From positions 1 through 6,311 of the forward strand of contig JAFVRI010000047.1 in NCBI GenBank assembly GCA_017504335.1: a DNA stretch of 6,311 nucleotides, read 5' to 3'. A model generated the notes under the pieces. The model saw nothing but the letters and a program-made list of their open reading frames with translations, searched no databases and was not told where the DNA came from. Source of the stretch: Clostridia bacterium (GTDB lineage Bacteria; Bacillota; Clostridia; Oscillospirales; CAG-272). Shown piece after piece: positions 1 to 5,547 of this stretch. Numbering within the stretch: position 1 is the first letter of the stretch; each line of letters begins with the position of its first letter. The position numbers were made by a program, and so were the translations under genes.

Positions 1-91
1 CTACAAAACAGGTTTTTTAGGTAAGAAAAACAACTACTATCAACAGGCATTTTTTAGTGCTTTTAGATGCTTTTGAGTGACAAAAAACAAA

Positions 92-115
92 TGGGTAGCA
101 GTTTGGGTAGCAGTT
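92..115. repeat. Perfect 12-bp tandem duplication TGGGTAGCAGTT x2
   Basis: Two exact copies of TGGGTAGCAGTT lie head to tail at 92-103 and 104-115. They sit about 65 bp upstream of the predicted -35 box. Iterated 12-mers in the noncoding DNA of mobile elements are often protein-binding sites, for example arm sites of recombinases or operators, but nothing here identifies a partner. A simple replication-slippage duplication explains it equally well. Confidence 0.7.
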
Positions 116-153
116 GGCACTACATAACAATTAGAGGTACAGTGACGGTTTCG

Positions 154-243
154 CGGTTGAGTAGAAGTTTTTCTGCCATTTGATGCCAACGCGGAAAAGT
201 GGTAAAATGGATGCTTTTTCGACCTCTACTACGGTTGAGTAGA
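154..243. repeat. Pair of 12-bp direct repeats CGGTTGAGTAGA bracketing the promoter
   Basis: CGGTTGAGTAGA occurs at 154-165 and again at 232-243, both on the + strand, with starts 78 bp apart. The first copy lies just upstream of the predicted -35 box (180-185). The second lies just downstream of the predicted start point and forms the loop and right arm of the palindrome at 223-245. Two identical sites on either side of a promoter suggest an operator pair for a repressor that might loop or block the promoter. No regulator gene is in the window, so the binding protein is unknown. Confidence 0.55.
180..208 (+). promoter_or_regulatory. Candidate sigma-A-type promoter for the ardA-led operon
   Basis: A -35-like TTGATG at 180-185 and a -10-like TAAAAT at 203-208 are separated by exactly 17 bp, the optimal spacing for housekeeping sigma factors. 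The predicted start is near 215, which leaves a leader of about 155 bases before the first start codon, with the palindrome at 223-245 close to the 5' end of the RNA. It points at the whole same-strand gene run, and I see no equally good promoter nearer to position 370. The call rests on consensus match only. Confidence 0.5.
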
Positions 244-245
244 GG
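223..245. promoter_or_regulatory. Perfect 8-bp inverted repeat, possible operator or 5' hairpin
   Basis: CCTCTACT (223-230) and AGTAGAGG (238-245) are exact reverse complements separated by the 7 bases ACGGTTG. In RNA this is a short 8-bp hairpin very near the predicted 5' end. It is not followed by a T run on either strand, so it is not a normal terminator. Its right arm overlaps the second CGGTTGAGTAGA repeat. It could be an operator, an RNA-stabilising 5' stem, or a hairpin that matters when the element is single-stranded. The sequence does not decide between these. Confidence 0.5.
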
Positions 246-369
246 CTACAAGTAAATAAAAACTATTTTTGCAGATGATAACAGTCACCTGCTTTTTTGA
301 AGGGATGGTGAGACCAATAAATTTCATTCGCGATTCTCCCCAAAATAACAATCAGAAAGGAAAAAACAA

Positions 370-1428
370 ATGATTACACTACGCATCAAGTACGCAGACA
401 GTACGGTGACTGTTACTTTCCCGTGTGCGGAAAACACACTCGCCGCCAAACTTATGGAGCTTCACGCATCGGATCACGAAGGTGATCCTTTTTTTATTGA
501 AGAAGTGATTGAGCCGAGAGACATTGCGCCCTTCTTCGAAACGCAGTTCGTAGATCTGGATGAAGTGAACTATCTCGCCAAGAGGATGGAGAGTTTCATG
601 GAGAAGGAATTAAATCAGTTTTTTGCGGCGTCGACGCTTGAAGGACATTCTACCGTAAAGGATCTGATCAACCTGACCTTTAGTCTTGAACGGTACACCC
701 TTGTCCGTGACGTAAGCAACCTGCAAAAGGTTGGGGCATCTCATATGCTCAACAAACGCGGTGCGATGACAACGGAGGAACTTAAATCGCCCAAGATGGC
801 AGAGATCGGCAAAGAACTGCTCGGCAGCGGAAAGGGGATTCCCACTGATTACGGTCTCGTTTTCATCAATGAGGAAAATCCGTTCAACGAACTGTACACA
901 GGAACAACCTTCCCCGAGTATTACTACAAAAATGCCTATGCAATCGTGTACCTTGAAAAAGGTGATGAATGCGAATGCATCTATCTGCCGGAGGACGAAG
1001 CCGCTATTCCCAAAGCTCTGCGCCGTCTCGGATGCGATTCATTGGATGAATGCTCTATCCATTTAGAGATGAGCGAGCTTGATGACTCTATCATCGAAGG
1101 AATCTTCCGAAGCATTCTTGATGGCGAAGGCCTCTATCACCTTAACAGATTTGCGAATCGGATTGAGGATTGTGACGATGCAAGAAAGCTTGCGGCTGTC
1201 ATGAAATATGCAGAAACCGAGGACAGTGAATCTCTCTGCCAGTTAGCCCGTGGGATTGATCATTTTATCTTTATTCCCGATGTGACGGAGAGCGAGGATG
1301 TCGGTCGGTATTGGGTAGATAAAATTGACGAGTTGATGTACAGTACGGCTCTTGAAGACTATATCGATTTTACAACCTACGGTGAGGATATGATCGATGC
1401 TAACGAAGTACGATTTATCGAGTCATAG
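370..1428 (+). CDS. ardA: ArdA-family antirestriction protein, C-terminus cut by an in-frame TAG
   Basis: ArdA proteins mimic bent B-form DNA and inhibit type I restriction-modification enzymes in the cytoplasm, protecting mobile DNA that has just entered a cell. The C-terminal third matches the core known from Tn916 ArdA (Orf18): an HLNRF segment (258-262), an I-P-D then D-V-G-R-Y segment (302-314), and LEDYIDFTTYGEDM (328-341), which parallels LQNYIDYQAYGRDL. An N-terminal extension, typical of the longer Firmicutes forms, carries NYLAKRM (67-73) and KDLINLTF (97-104). By hand count there are about 71 Asp/Glu against 32 Lys/Arg, as expected for a DNA mimic. The start is supported by AAAGGA at 356-361. 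The reading frame stops at TAG 1426-1428, after 352 residues, but ArdA-like sequence continues in the same frame to 1506, so this copy looks truncated. The family call is firm; activity is uncertain. Confidence 0.85.
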   Translation: MITLRIKYADSTVTVTFPCAENTLAAKLMELHASDHEGDPFFIEEVIEPRDIAPFFETQFVDLDEVNYLAKRMESFMEKELNQFFAASTLEGHSTVKDLINLTFSLERYTLVRDVSNLQKVGASHMLNKRGAMTTEELKSPKMAEIGKELLGSGKGIPTDYGLVFINEENPFNELYTGTTFPEYYYKNAYAIVYLEKGDECECIYLPEDEAAIPKALRRLGCDSLDECSIHLEMSELDDSIIEGIFRSILDGEGLYHLNRFANRIEDCDDARKLAAVMKYAETEDSESLCQLARGIDHFIFIPDVTESEDVGRYWVDKIDELMYSTALEDYIDFTTYGEDMIDANEVRFIES

Positions 1429-1506
1429 GGTTTTGTTTGTATGATAGAGGATATGAAGTTGTCGGACGTGCTTGAAAACAACGGAATCGGAGGTATGAAT
1501 CTATGA
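1429..1506 (+). pseudogene. In-frame continuation of ardA beyond the TAG stop
   Basis: Reading on past the TAG in the ArdA frame gives 25 more residues (GFVCMIEDMKLSDVLENN, then GIGGMNL) and a TGA at 1504-1506. Tn916 ArdA ends FISTNHGIFEIVY, and here the frame reads FIES, stop, GFVCMI, so the TAG stands just before the conserved final glycine and hydrophobic strand. The terminal TGA overlaps the next gene's ATG as ATGA (1503-1506), a classic coupling junction that would make little sense unless this stretch was once, or still is, translated. A restart at ATG 1441 would give a 21-residue peptide, but it has no ribosome site in front of it. Best reading: the detached end of ardA, through mutation, sequencing error or stop-codon readthrough. 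Confidence 0.6.
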
Positions 1507-2360
1507 TCAATGCTCTTATCAAAAACGGCGACCGTTCCACTATCATCAGTATGCCGGCAGGTCGCCGCGAAATGGCTGAAAAGCTCTATCACATCGGTAT
1601 CAATATTCCTGCTGAGAAGATTCTATGCGTTGGACTGAACGATCTCTCGATCAAGGTGGAATTGACCGGAGATACGGAGATGGAAACCAAGTTGATAGCT
1701 GTTCTGACCGAGTGGGATACGGTAGGCGGTTTAAACGGCGTTTTGAGCCGTTTTTACGCCCTTCCGATGCAGAACCGACAGGAGTGCGAGGCAGAGGTGC
1801 TTGCAGAAGGTGTGGCGAATTTGTCCCGTTTCTGCGAATGCCTCTCCAAACACCTCCCGAGCGAGATTGAGGTCAAGTATTATTGCCCTCTAAAGGTAAT
1901 GCTGTATGAAAGAAATGAATACGGCGATATCGATGAAAGCCTTTACAGTGAATTGGACGGCAGCTTCGCTGATTCCTACAAGGAAGAAATACGAGACAGG
2001 CTTCACCAATACAACAACGATGGCATCGATATGGCGGAATATTTTAGCGGCAGTAACGGTGTGACGGGAAAATTGAAATCTGCAGAATGGGATTTTGAAT
2101 CTCACGGAGGTACGCTGTACGGCTGCATCAAGGTTAAGCTGACAGCCCCATTCACGCCCGAGGAAGAAGATGAATTCAAGGAGTGGATTAGCGGACAGAA
2201 TTCGGACGGTCTCGGGGAAGGCTTTGAACAGCAAGAGATAGATATCGCCGACGGAGAGATGTATGTTAGTTACTGGCACAGTGGCAACGATTACTACATC
2301 GATAATGAAACGGAGTTCGTCCACCGACTGTCAGGAGATATCGGAATGGGAGGAATGTAA
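1503..2360 (+). CDS. Acidic ArdA-associated protein: ArdA-like N-terminal region plus conserved C-terminal region
   Basis: This 285-residue protein is strongly acidic (about 53 Asp/Glu to 24 Lys/Arg by hand count) and has no signal peptide or membrane segment. Residues 1-110 have the pattern I associate with the N-terminal region of long ArdA-like proteins: a short beta hairpin (INALIKNGDRSTIISMPA), a helix, then a W-D-T-V-G-G-L-N turn at 71-78 like the D-x-x-x-x-LN step in ArdA relatives. The C-terminal half contains SAEWDF (193-198), a conserved-looking GQNSDGLGEGFEQQEI (231-246), and an aromatic end, YVSYWHSGNDYY. I recognise this half as a type found beside ArdA in Firmicutes elements but cannot name a function. 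The start is set by GGAGGT at 1489-1494, 8 bases upstream, and by the ATGA overlap with the interrupted ardA frame. A role in antirestriction is inference. Confidence 0.75.
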   Translation: MINALIKNGDRSTIISMPAGRREMAEKLYHIGINIPAEKILCVGLNDLSIKVELTGDTEMETKLIAVLTEWDTVGGLNGVLSRFYALPMQNRQECEAEVLAEGVANLSRFCECLSKHLPSEIEVKYYCPLKVMLYERNEYGDIDESLYSELDGSFADSYKEEIRDRLHQYNNDGIDMAEYFSGSNGVTGKLKSAEWDFESHGGTLYGCIKVKLTAPFTPEEEDEFKEWISGQNSDGLGEGFEQQEIDIADGEMYVSYWHSGNDYYIDNETEFVHRLSGDIGMGGM

Positions 2361-2361
2361 T

Positions 2362-2697
2362 ATGGCGATTGTCTTTTCCAAAATTACGCTTCGTGCCGAC
2401 GAGCTTGAAACACAGTTCTTTGCTTGTGGTACGGTCAGGGAGTCGGGAGATCTGGACCCGTATACGCTGTATCATGAATTCACCGAGGAAATCTCTTCGG
2501 AAACCGAGATTTCCGTTCATGTGGATACTCATCTTTACGGTGAGGGAGAACGCTTTGACGCGACACCAGAGGAAATGGCGTATTTCACAATTCGTGACCG
2601 AGACGATCCAACTTTCCTCGCACGGTGTGAAAAGATTGGAGAATTGGACTTTTCATTTACTTACTGTCTCGAAGAACTCTTCGGGCAAAATTTTTAG
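2362..2697 (+). CDS. Small acidic protein of unknown function
   Basis: I do not recognise this 111-residue protein. It is very acidic, about 25 Asp/Glu against 8 Lys/Arg, with clusters such as EFTEEISSETE (39-49) and DRDDP (79-83), and it looks soluble and cytoplasmic. Its start is decided by GGGAGGA at 2348-2354, 7 bases upstream. The frame is open further to the left but that part overlaps the preceding gene. Only one base separates it from the previous stop, so it is almost certainly translated from the same message. Such charge and size next to ArdA invite the idea of another DNA-mimic anti-defence protein, but no family match supports that. It ends in TAG, and the next gene follows in the same reading frame. 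Confidence 0.7.
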   Translation: MAIVFSKITLRADELETQFFACGTVRESGDLDPYTLYHEFTEEISSETEISVHVDTHLYGEGERFDATPEEMAYFTIRDRDDPTFLARCEKIGELDFSFTYCLEELFGQNF

Positions 2698-2709
2698 TTG
2701 GAGGCAATC

Positions 2710-3114
2710 ATGACAGTTTACGAGCATGAGCTTATGAAGATTTTTGGGGATTCCGAACTGCTCTCGGCAGATACGGTATCGTCCGGAAAAACAATGATTA
2801 GTAAGATTGGCGCAGACCTGCGTGCCAAAATTCAGTTTGTCACATCGGGACACGCCAATCATTATGACTCGCTGAAGGTATCTATCATCAAACGAAATGA
2901 AGGTGTGGTGGATGAACAGCGCTTCAAGTTTTCGGATATCATCGGTATTCGCGACGGCGTTGCTCCGTACATTTGGGAATACAATGCAACGGATATCAAG
3001 TGGTACCGTTATCATCCCACGGGCATTGATTATGAAGACATTCAAGGCGCGGTCGAGGGATATGTCTCTATGTTTGCAGATGAAACGATGGATATGGGGC
3101 GCCAATCGATGTAA
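2710..3114 (+). CDS. Conserved-looking hypothetical protein of mobile elements
   Basis: This 134-residue soluble protein has no function I can name. It begins with a charged amphipathic helix, VYEHELMKIFGD, followed by DLRAKIQFVTSGHANHYDSL (36-55), a beta-rich middle, and an aromatic stretch, PYIWEYNATDIKWYRYHP (86-103). The overall pattern is reminiscent of small uncharacterised proteins encoded beside ArdA and DUF4314 genes in Firmicutes elements, recalled from memory and not aligned. I chose ATG 2710 because TTGGAGG at 2698-2704 lies 5 bases upstream. A TTG at 2698 would add four residues but sits on the ribosome site itself. It lies in the same frame as the preceding gene, separated from it by TAG plus four codons. 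It is part of the operon, 11 bases before the next start. Confidence 0.7.
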   Translation: MTVYEHELMKIFGDSELLSADTVSSGKTMISKIGADLRAKIQFVTSGHANHYDSLKVSIIKRNEGVVDEQRFKFSDIIGIRDGVAPYIWEYNATDIKWYRYHPTGIDYEDIQGAVEGYVSMFADETMDMGRQSM

Positions 3115-3125
3115 AGGAGTTTAGT

Positions 3126-4346
3126 ATGGGCTATGTAAATGCAAAAGCACCCAAAGAGGTGTATCATCTCACCCCCAAAAAGAATCTCCCATCCATTCTG
3201 AACGAAAAGGTAATCAAACGCTTTTCGGATAAGGCGTGTTGGTTCTGTGAATCACTCCTCAAGCTCAAGAAGTATATGGAATATACCGTCTTGCAGGAAG
3301 GGAAGCTCTATTACGGAGTGGGAGGAATTCCAAGCCATTATCCAAAATTTGTCCCCGAGGACTATGTGGTACTCAAACTAACGCCCGAAGGACGGAACGA
3401 CCGTTGGGTACGTTGGATGCAGGAGGTGCCCGAAGACGTGGATCGGGAGTTTCGAGAGAAAGCCAATGAGTTTTCCAATCTCAAGATCGGCTATCGGGGA
3501 AATTTTCGTTTTGCAAAGTATGAGCTGATCGACGTGGGGGATGTGTTGTTTGGGGTGGATTCAGATTGGAGAGACCGTGTGGAAGAACGGAAGAAAACCT
3601 ATCTCCCCAAGATGCGGGTAGAGCTTGAAAGCCTTGCGACCAATGCATTTGAGCTGCCCGCGGAGGTGCGCGGAACGGTGGAGAATGTGGATGGTATCGG
3701 TTATCTTCATGTCAAATGGGATAATGGCAGAACCTTTCTTTTGAATCCCGATAACGACCGATTCCGTGTGTTGACGGATGCGGAATGCTTTGAGGAAGAA
3801 TGTGAGAAAAAGCAAGCGAAGTTCGTCGAGAATGTCAACCAAAAGGTATTGGCTGAAATTGACCTGCGACGGTTGCATAAGGCATATCAAAGTAGAGATC
3901 TGACCTATCCAACAGAACTGCTTGGAATGCTTCATGAACAGTATGTCAAAGCATACGGTAGTGACCGCATCCATGAGGATATGGATTTTGTCATGGTTCC
4001 AGGGGTAGTGCTGGGAGCAAACAACAAGGTGTATCTTGCGCTTTTGGAGATCGACGCATCCTCATCGGGAGAGCATTGGAATACCCAATTCATCACTCCG
4101 TGCGGCGTGTACAGTCACATGGGAGACAGCCCCGATCCGGATGCCAAGCGGTATATGCTGGGGGTGGTGCCGTATCAATATTGGTACACCGTACAGTATG
4201 ATGGGGACATTCATACAAGCATGGATGACTGCCCAGAAGACCTTGCCCGTATGATCGAGCAGTCACAAAATGTTGAACAGAAGGAAGGTGAAGCAAATGA
4301 AGACAATCAATCTGACGTGGAGCAGACCTCCCAATTACTCACGTAA
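3126..4346 (+). CDS. Three-part protein: possible ADP-ribosyltransferase-like head, DUF4314 domain, conserved tail
   Basis: The 406-residue product looks modular. Residues 11-150 open with VYHLTPKKNLPSIL, an H-x-T plus NLxSIL pattern like the first strand and helix of DarT/Tpt1-type NAD-using folds. They continue with CWFCESLLKLKKY, a YVVLKLTP strand (80-87) and IGYRGNFRFAKYELIDVGDV (121-140). I cannot assign a full catalytic set, so enzymatic activity is conjecture. Residues about 159-217 fit DUF4314: a YLPKMRVEL entry, a RGTVENVDGIGYLHVKWDNG core (182-201) and NPDNDRF. After a charged helical linker, residues 285-370 form a third conserved-looking block with SSGEHWNTQFITPCGVYS and YQYWYTV. 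The last 30 residues are acidic and low-complexity. AAAGGAG at 3113-3119 sets the start. It may act on nucleic acid or protein in an anti-defence role, but that is inferred from its neighbours only. Confidence 0.75.
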   Translation: MGYVNAKAPKEVYHLTPKKNLPSILNEKVIKRFSDKACWFCESLLKLKKYMEYTVLQEGKLYYGVGGIPSHYPKFVPEDYVVLKLTPEGRNDRWVRWMQEVPEDVDREFREKANEFSNLKIGYRGNFRFAKYELIDVGDVLFGVDSDWRDRVEERKKTYLPKMRVELESLATNAFELPAEVRGTVENVDGIGYLHVKWDNGRTFLLNPDNDRFRVLTDAECFEEECEKKQAKFVENVNQKVLAEIDLRRLHKAYQSRDLTYPTELLGMLHEQYVKAYGSDRIHEDMDFVMVPGVVLGANNKVYLALLEIDASSSGEHWNTQFITPCGVYSHMGDSPDPDAKRYMLGVVPYQYWYTVQYDGDIHTSMDDCPEDLARMIEQSQNVEQKEGEANEDNQSDVEQTSQLLT

Positions 4347-4365
4347 ATTACAGAAAGGATTTTGA
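4297..4365 (+). CDS. Possible 22-residue small ORF abutting the methyltransferase
   Basis: ATG at 4297 follows an unusually good ribosome site, AAGGAAGG at 4281-4288, 8 bases away, although both lie inside the end of the preceding gene. The peptide would be MKTINLTWSRPPNYSRKLQKGF, basic and without a recognisable domain. Its TGA (4363-4365) touches the methyltransferase ATG at 4366 with no gap. This could be a translational coupler that carries ribosomes to the methyltransferase, or a small remnant of a lost gene. It could also be chance in a purine-rich stretch. The frame differs from that of the gene it overlaps. Confidence 0.3.
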   Translation: MKTINLTWSRPPNYSRKLQKGF

Positions 4366-5442
4366 ATGCCAATAAAATATCTTGATATGTTCGCCGGCAT
4401 AGGCGGGTTCCGTTCGGGGCTCTCCCATGTTGGCGATTTTTTTATTCCCGTAGGTTGGTGCGAGATCGACAGATATGCACAACGAGCCTACAGAGCTATG
4501 TATGATACGGAAGGAGAATTATTTTTTGAAGATGCAAGAGCCATTGATCCCTATGCGTTACCCGATATTGACCTTATTTGCGGAGGATTCCCTTGTCAAT
4601 CTTTTTCGGTTGCTGGAAGACGAGGCGGATTTGAAGATGCTAGAGGAACCCTATTCTTTGAAATTGCCCGCATTGCCGCCGTTAAAAGACCTAAGTATCT
4701 GTTCCTTGAAAACGTTCCCGGACTCCTATCGCATGACGAAGGCAGGACGTTTGCGGCCATCCTCATGGCGCTTTCTGACCTGGGGTACGATGTCGCATGG
4801 CAGGTGCTTAACAGCAAGGATTTTGGAGTCCCCCAATCCCGAAAAAGGGTGTATATTATCGGATTTCTTGGAAATCAATGCGCCGGCGAAATATTATCTT
4901 TCCGAGAAACAAATGGCGCGGATCCTATCCGACTTGTCCCCGGACGTGAGGGCAACCGTATCTATTCATCCAATGGAGTCTCCATCACCCTCACAAGCGG
5001 CGCGGGAGGATTCGGAGGAAAAACAGGAATCTATGAGGACGAAAGGTCAAGAAGATTGACTGTTCCCACGGAAGCTCCGCCGAGTCTCTCTTTTTTTGAT
5101 ATGAATTCACCGCCGACCTTGACCGAGCTGGCAAGATGTATTACGGCAAGACAAGATTCAGGTGTCAGCAAGCATAAGGGCGAGCATTCGGGCGTTTTCG
5201 TAGAGGACGTACCGAGAGCAGTCCTTACCCCCGAAAAAGAGCATCCACGGCAAAACGGCAGACGTATCAAAGAACCTAATGAGGCAATGTTCACGTTGAC
5301 CGTCTGTGACCGACACGGAATTTTGCACCACGGTCGGGTACGAAAGCTGATGCCGATTGAGTGCTGGCGGCTTCAAGGCTTTACCAACGAACAGTTCCAC
5401 AAGGTAGAGGATGTGGGTATCCGTGATGGACAAGCTTTATAA
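4366..5442 (+). CDS. DNA (cytosine-5-)-methyltransferase, frameshifted before motif X
   Basis: It transfers a methyl group from S-adenosylmethionine to carbon 5 of cytosine in a specific DNA site. The motifs are plain and in order: motif I DMFAGIGGFRSGL (7-19), motif IV GGFPCQSFS with catalytic Cys77, motif VI ENVPGL (115-120), motif VIII QSRKRVYIIG (157-166), a variable recognition region at roughly 170-320, and motif IX RKLMPIECWRLQGF (326-339). Motif X, which completes the cofactor pocket, is missing from this frame. The frame ends at TAA 5440, while YKMTGNAVSVPV is encoded immediately after in the +1 frame, apparently because of one extra base in CAAG (5431-5434). Repaired length would be 389 residues, normal for the family. 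The start is set by AAAGGA at 4354-4359. No partner endonuclease is visible, so it is likely an orphan enzyme. Specificity cannot be read by eye. Confidence 0.9.
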   Translation: MPIKYLDMFAGIGGFRSGLSHVGDFFIPVGWCEIDRYAQRAYRAMYDTEGELFFEDARAIDPYALPDIDLICGGFPCQSFSVAGRRGGFEDARGTLFFEIARIAAVKRPKYLFLENVPGLLSHDEGRTFAAILMALSDLGYDVAWQVLNSKDFGVPQSRKRVYIIGFLGNQCAGEILSFRETNGADPIRLVPGREGNRIYSSNGVSITLTSGAGGFGGKTGIYEDERSRRLTVPTEAPPSLSFFDMNSPPTLTELARCITARQDSGVSKHKGEHSGVFVEDVPRAVLTPEKEHPRQNGRRIKEPNEAMFTLTVCDRHGILHHGRVRKLMPIECWRLQGFTNEQFHKVEDVGIRDGQAL

Positions 5443-5536
5443 GATGACGGGGAATGCGGTGAGTGTTCCCGTGATCACTGCTCTTGGAGAGTTTATCCGA
5501 AATGTGGAATTGTACAATCAAACCTACAAAAACTGA
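5426..5536 (+). pseudogene. Detached C-terminus (motif X) of the C5 methyltransferase in the +1 frame
   Basis: From CTT 5435 the shifted frame reads LYKMTGNAVSVPVITALGEF and continues to TGA 5534-5536, 33 residues in all. GNAVSVPV is the signature of methyltransferase motif X, which normally follows motif IX at this distance. In intact relatives the phrase D-[SG]-Q-L-Y-K-M-[AT]-G-N is continuous. Here the other frame supplies DGQ up to base 5433, so removing one base from CAAG restores it. An ATG at 5426 in the same frame could start a separate 36-residue piece, but it has no convincing ribosome site. The next gene starts 11 bases after this TGA, which fits an operon where this stop was the original gene end. 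Confidence 0.8.
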
Positions 5537-5547
5537 TTGGAGATCAT

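Larger units (their letters stand above)
1..369. other. AT-rich noncoding leader region upstream of the operon
   Basis: I see no convincing gene here on either strand. The region is clearly more AT-rich than the genes to its right. It begins with T-rich near-repeats at about 51-80 (TTTTAGTGC, TTTTAGATGC, TTTTGAGTG), then has a perfect 12-bp tandem duplication, a candidate promoter, a pair of 12-bp direct repeats and a palindrome, each listed separately. The last stretch, about 246-350, is a probable 5' untranslated leader that ends in the ribosome site AAAGGA (356-361), 8 bases before the first start codon. No rho-independent terminator, tRNA end or integrase end can be identified, so the left boundary of the element is not defined by this window. 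Confidence 0.7.

Noticed and set aside
120..179. Minus-strand 19-residue frame (MAEKLLLNRETVTVPLIVM) in the leader region
   Set aside because: It looks somewhat protein-like, but it is very short, has no ribosome site, and overlaps one of the promoter-flanking repeats.
43..230. Longer minus-strand open frame that could be the tail of an integrase
   Set aside because: It has no convincing start, and stop codons occur just upstream at about 231; no recombinase motifs (Arg...His-x-x-Arg...Tyr) are present.
223..262. Rho-independent terminator at the 223-245 hairpin
   Set aside because: The stem is only 8 bp and no T run follows on either strand.
1377..1592. Minus-strand 71-codon frame across the ardA/1503 junction
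   Set aside because: It lies opposite well-supported genes, has no ribosome site and no family-like pattern; it is a shadow frame.
1890..2324. Minus-strand 144-codon frame inside the 1503 gene
   Set aside because: It is fully antisense to a gene with a good start and conserved-looking blocks; its hydrophobic composition is typical of the complement of acidic coding sequence.
2698..2709. TTG 2698 as the start of the 134-residue protein
   Set aside because: It lies within the ribosome site TTGGAGG that serves ATG 2710, and no other site precedes it.
4475..5059. Plus-strand 194-codon frame overlapping the methyltransferase
   Set aside because: The overlapping frame carries all methyltransferase motifs; this one has none and is a shadow.
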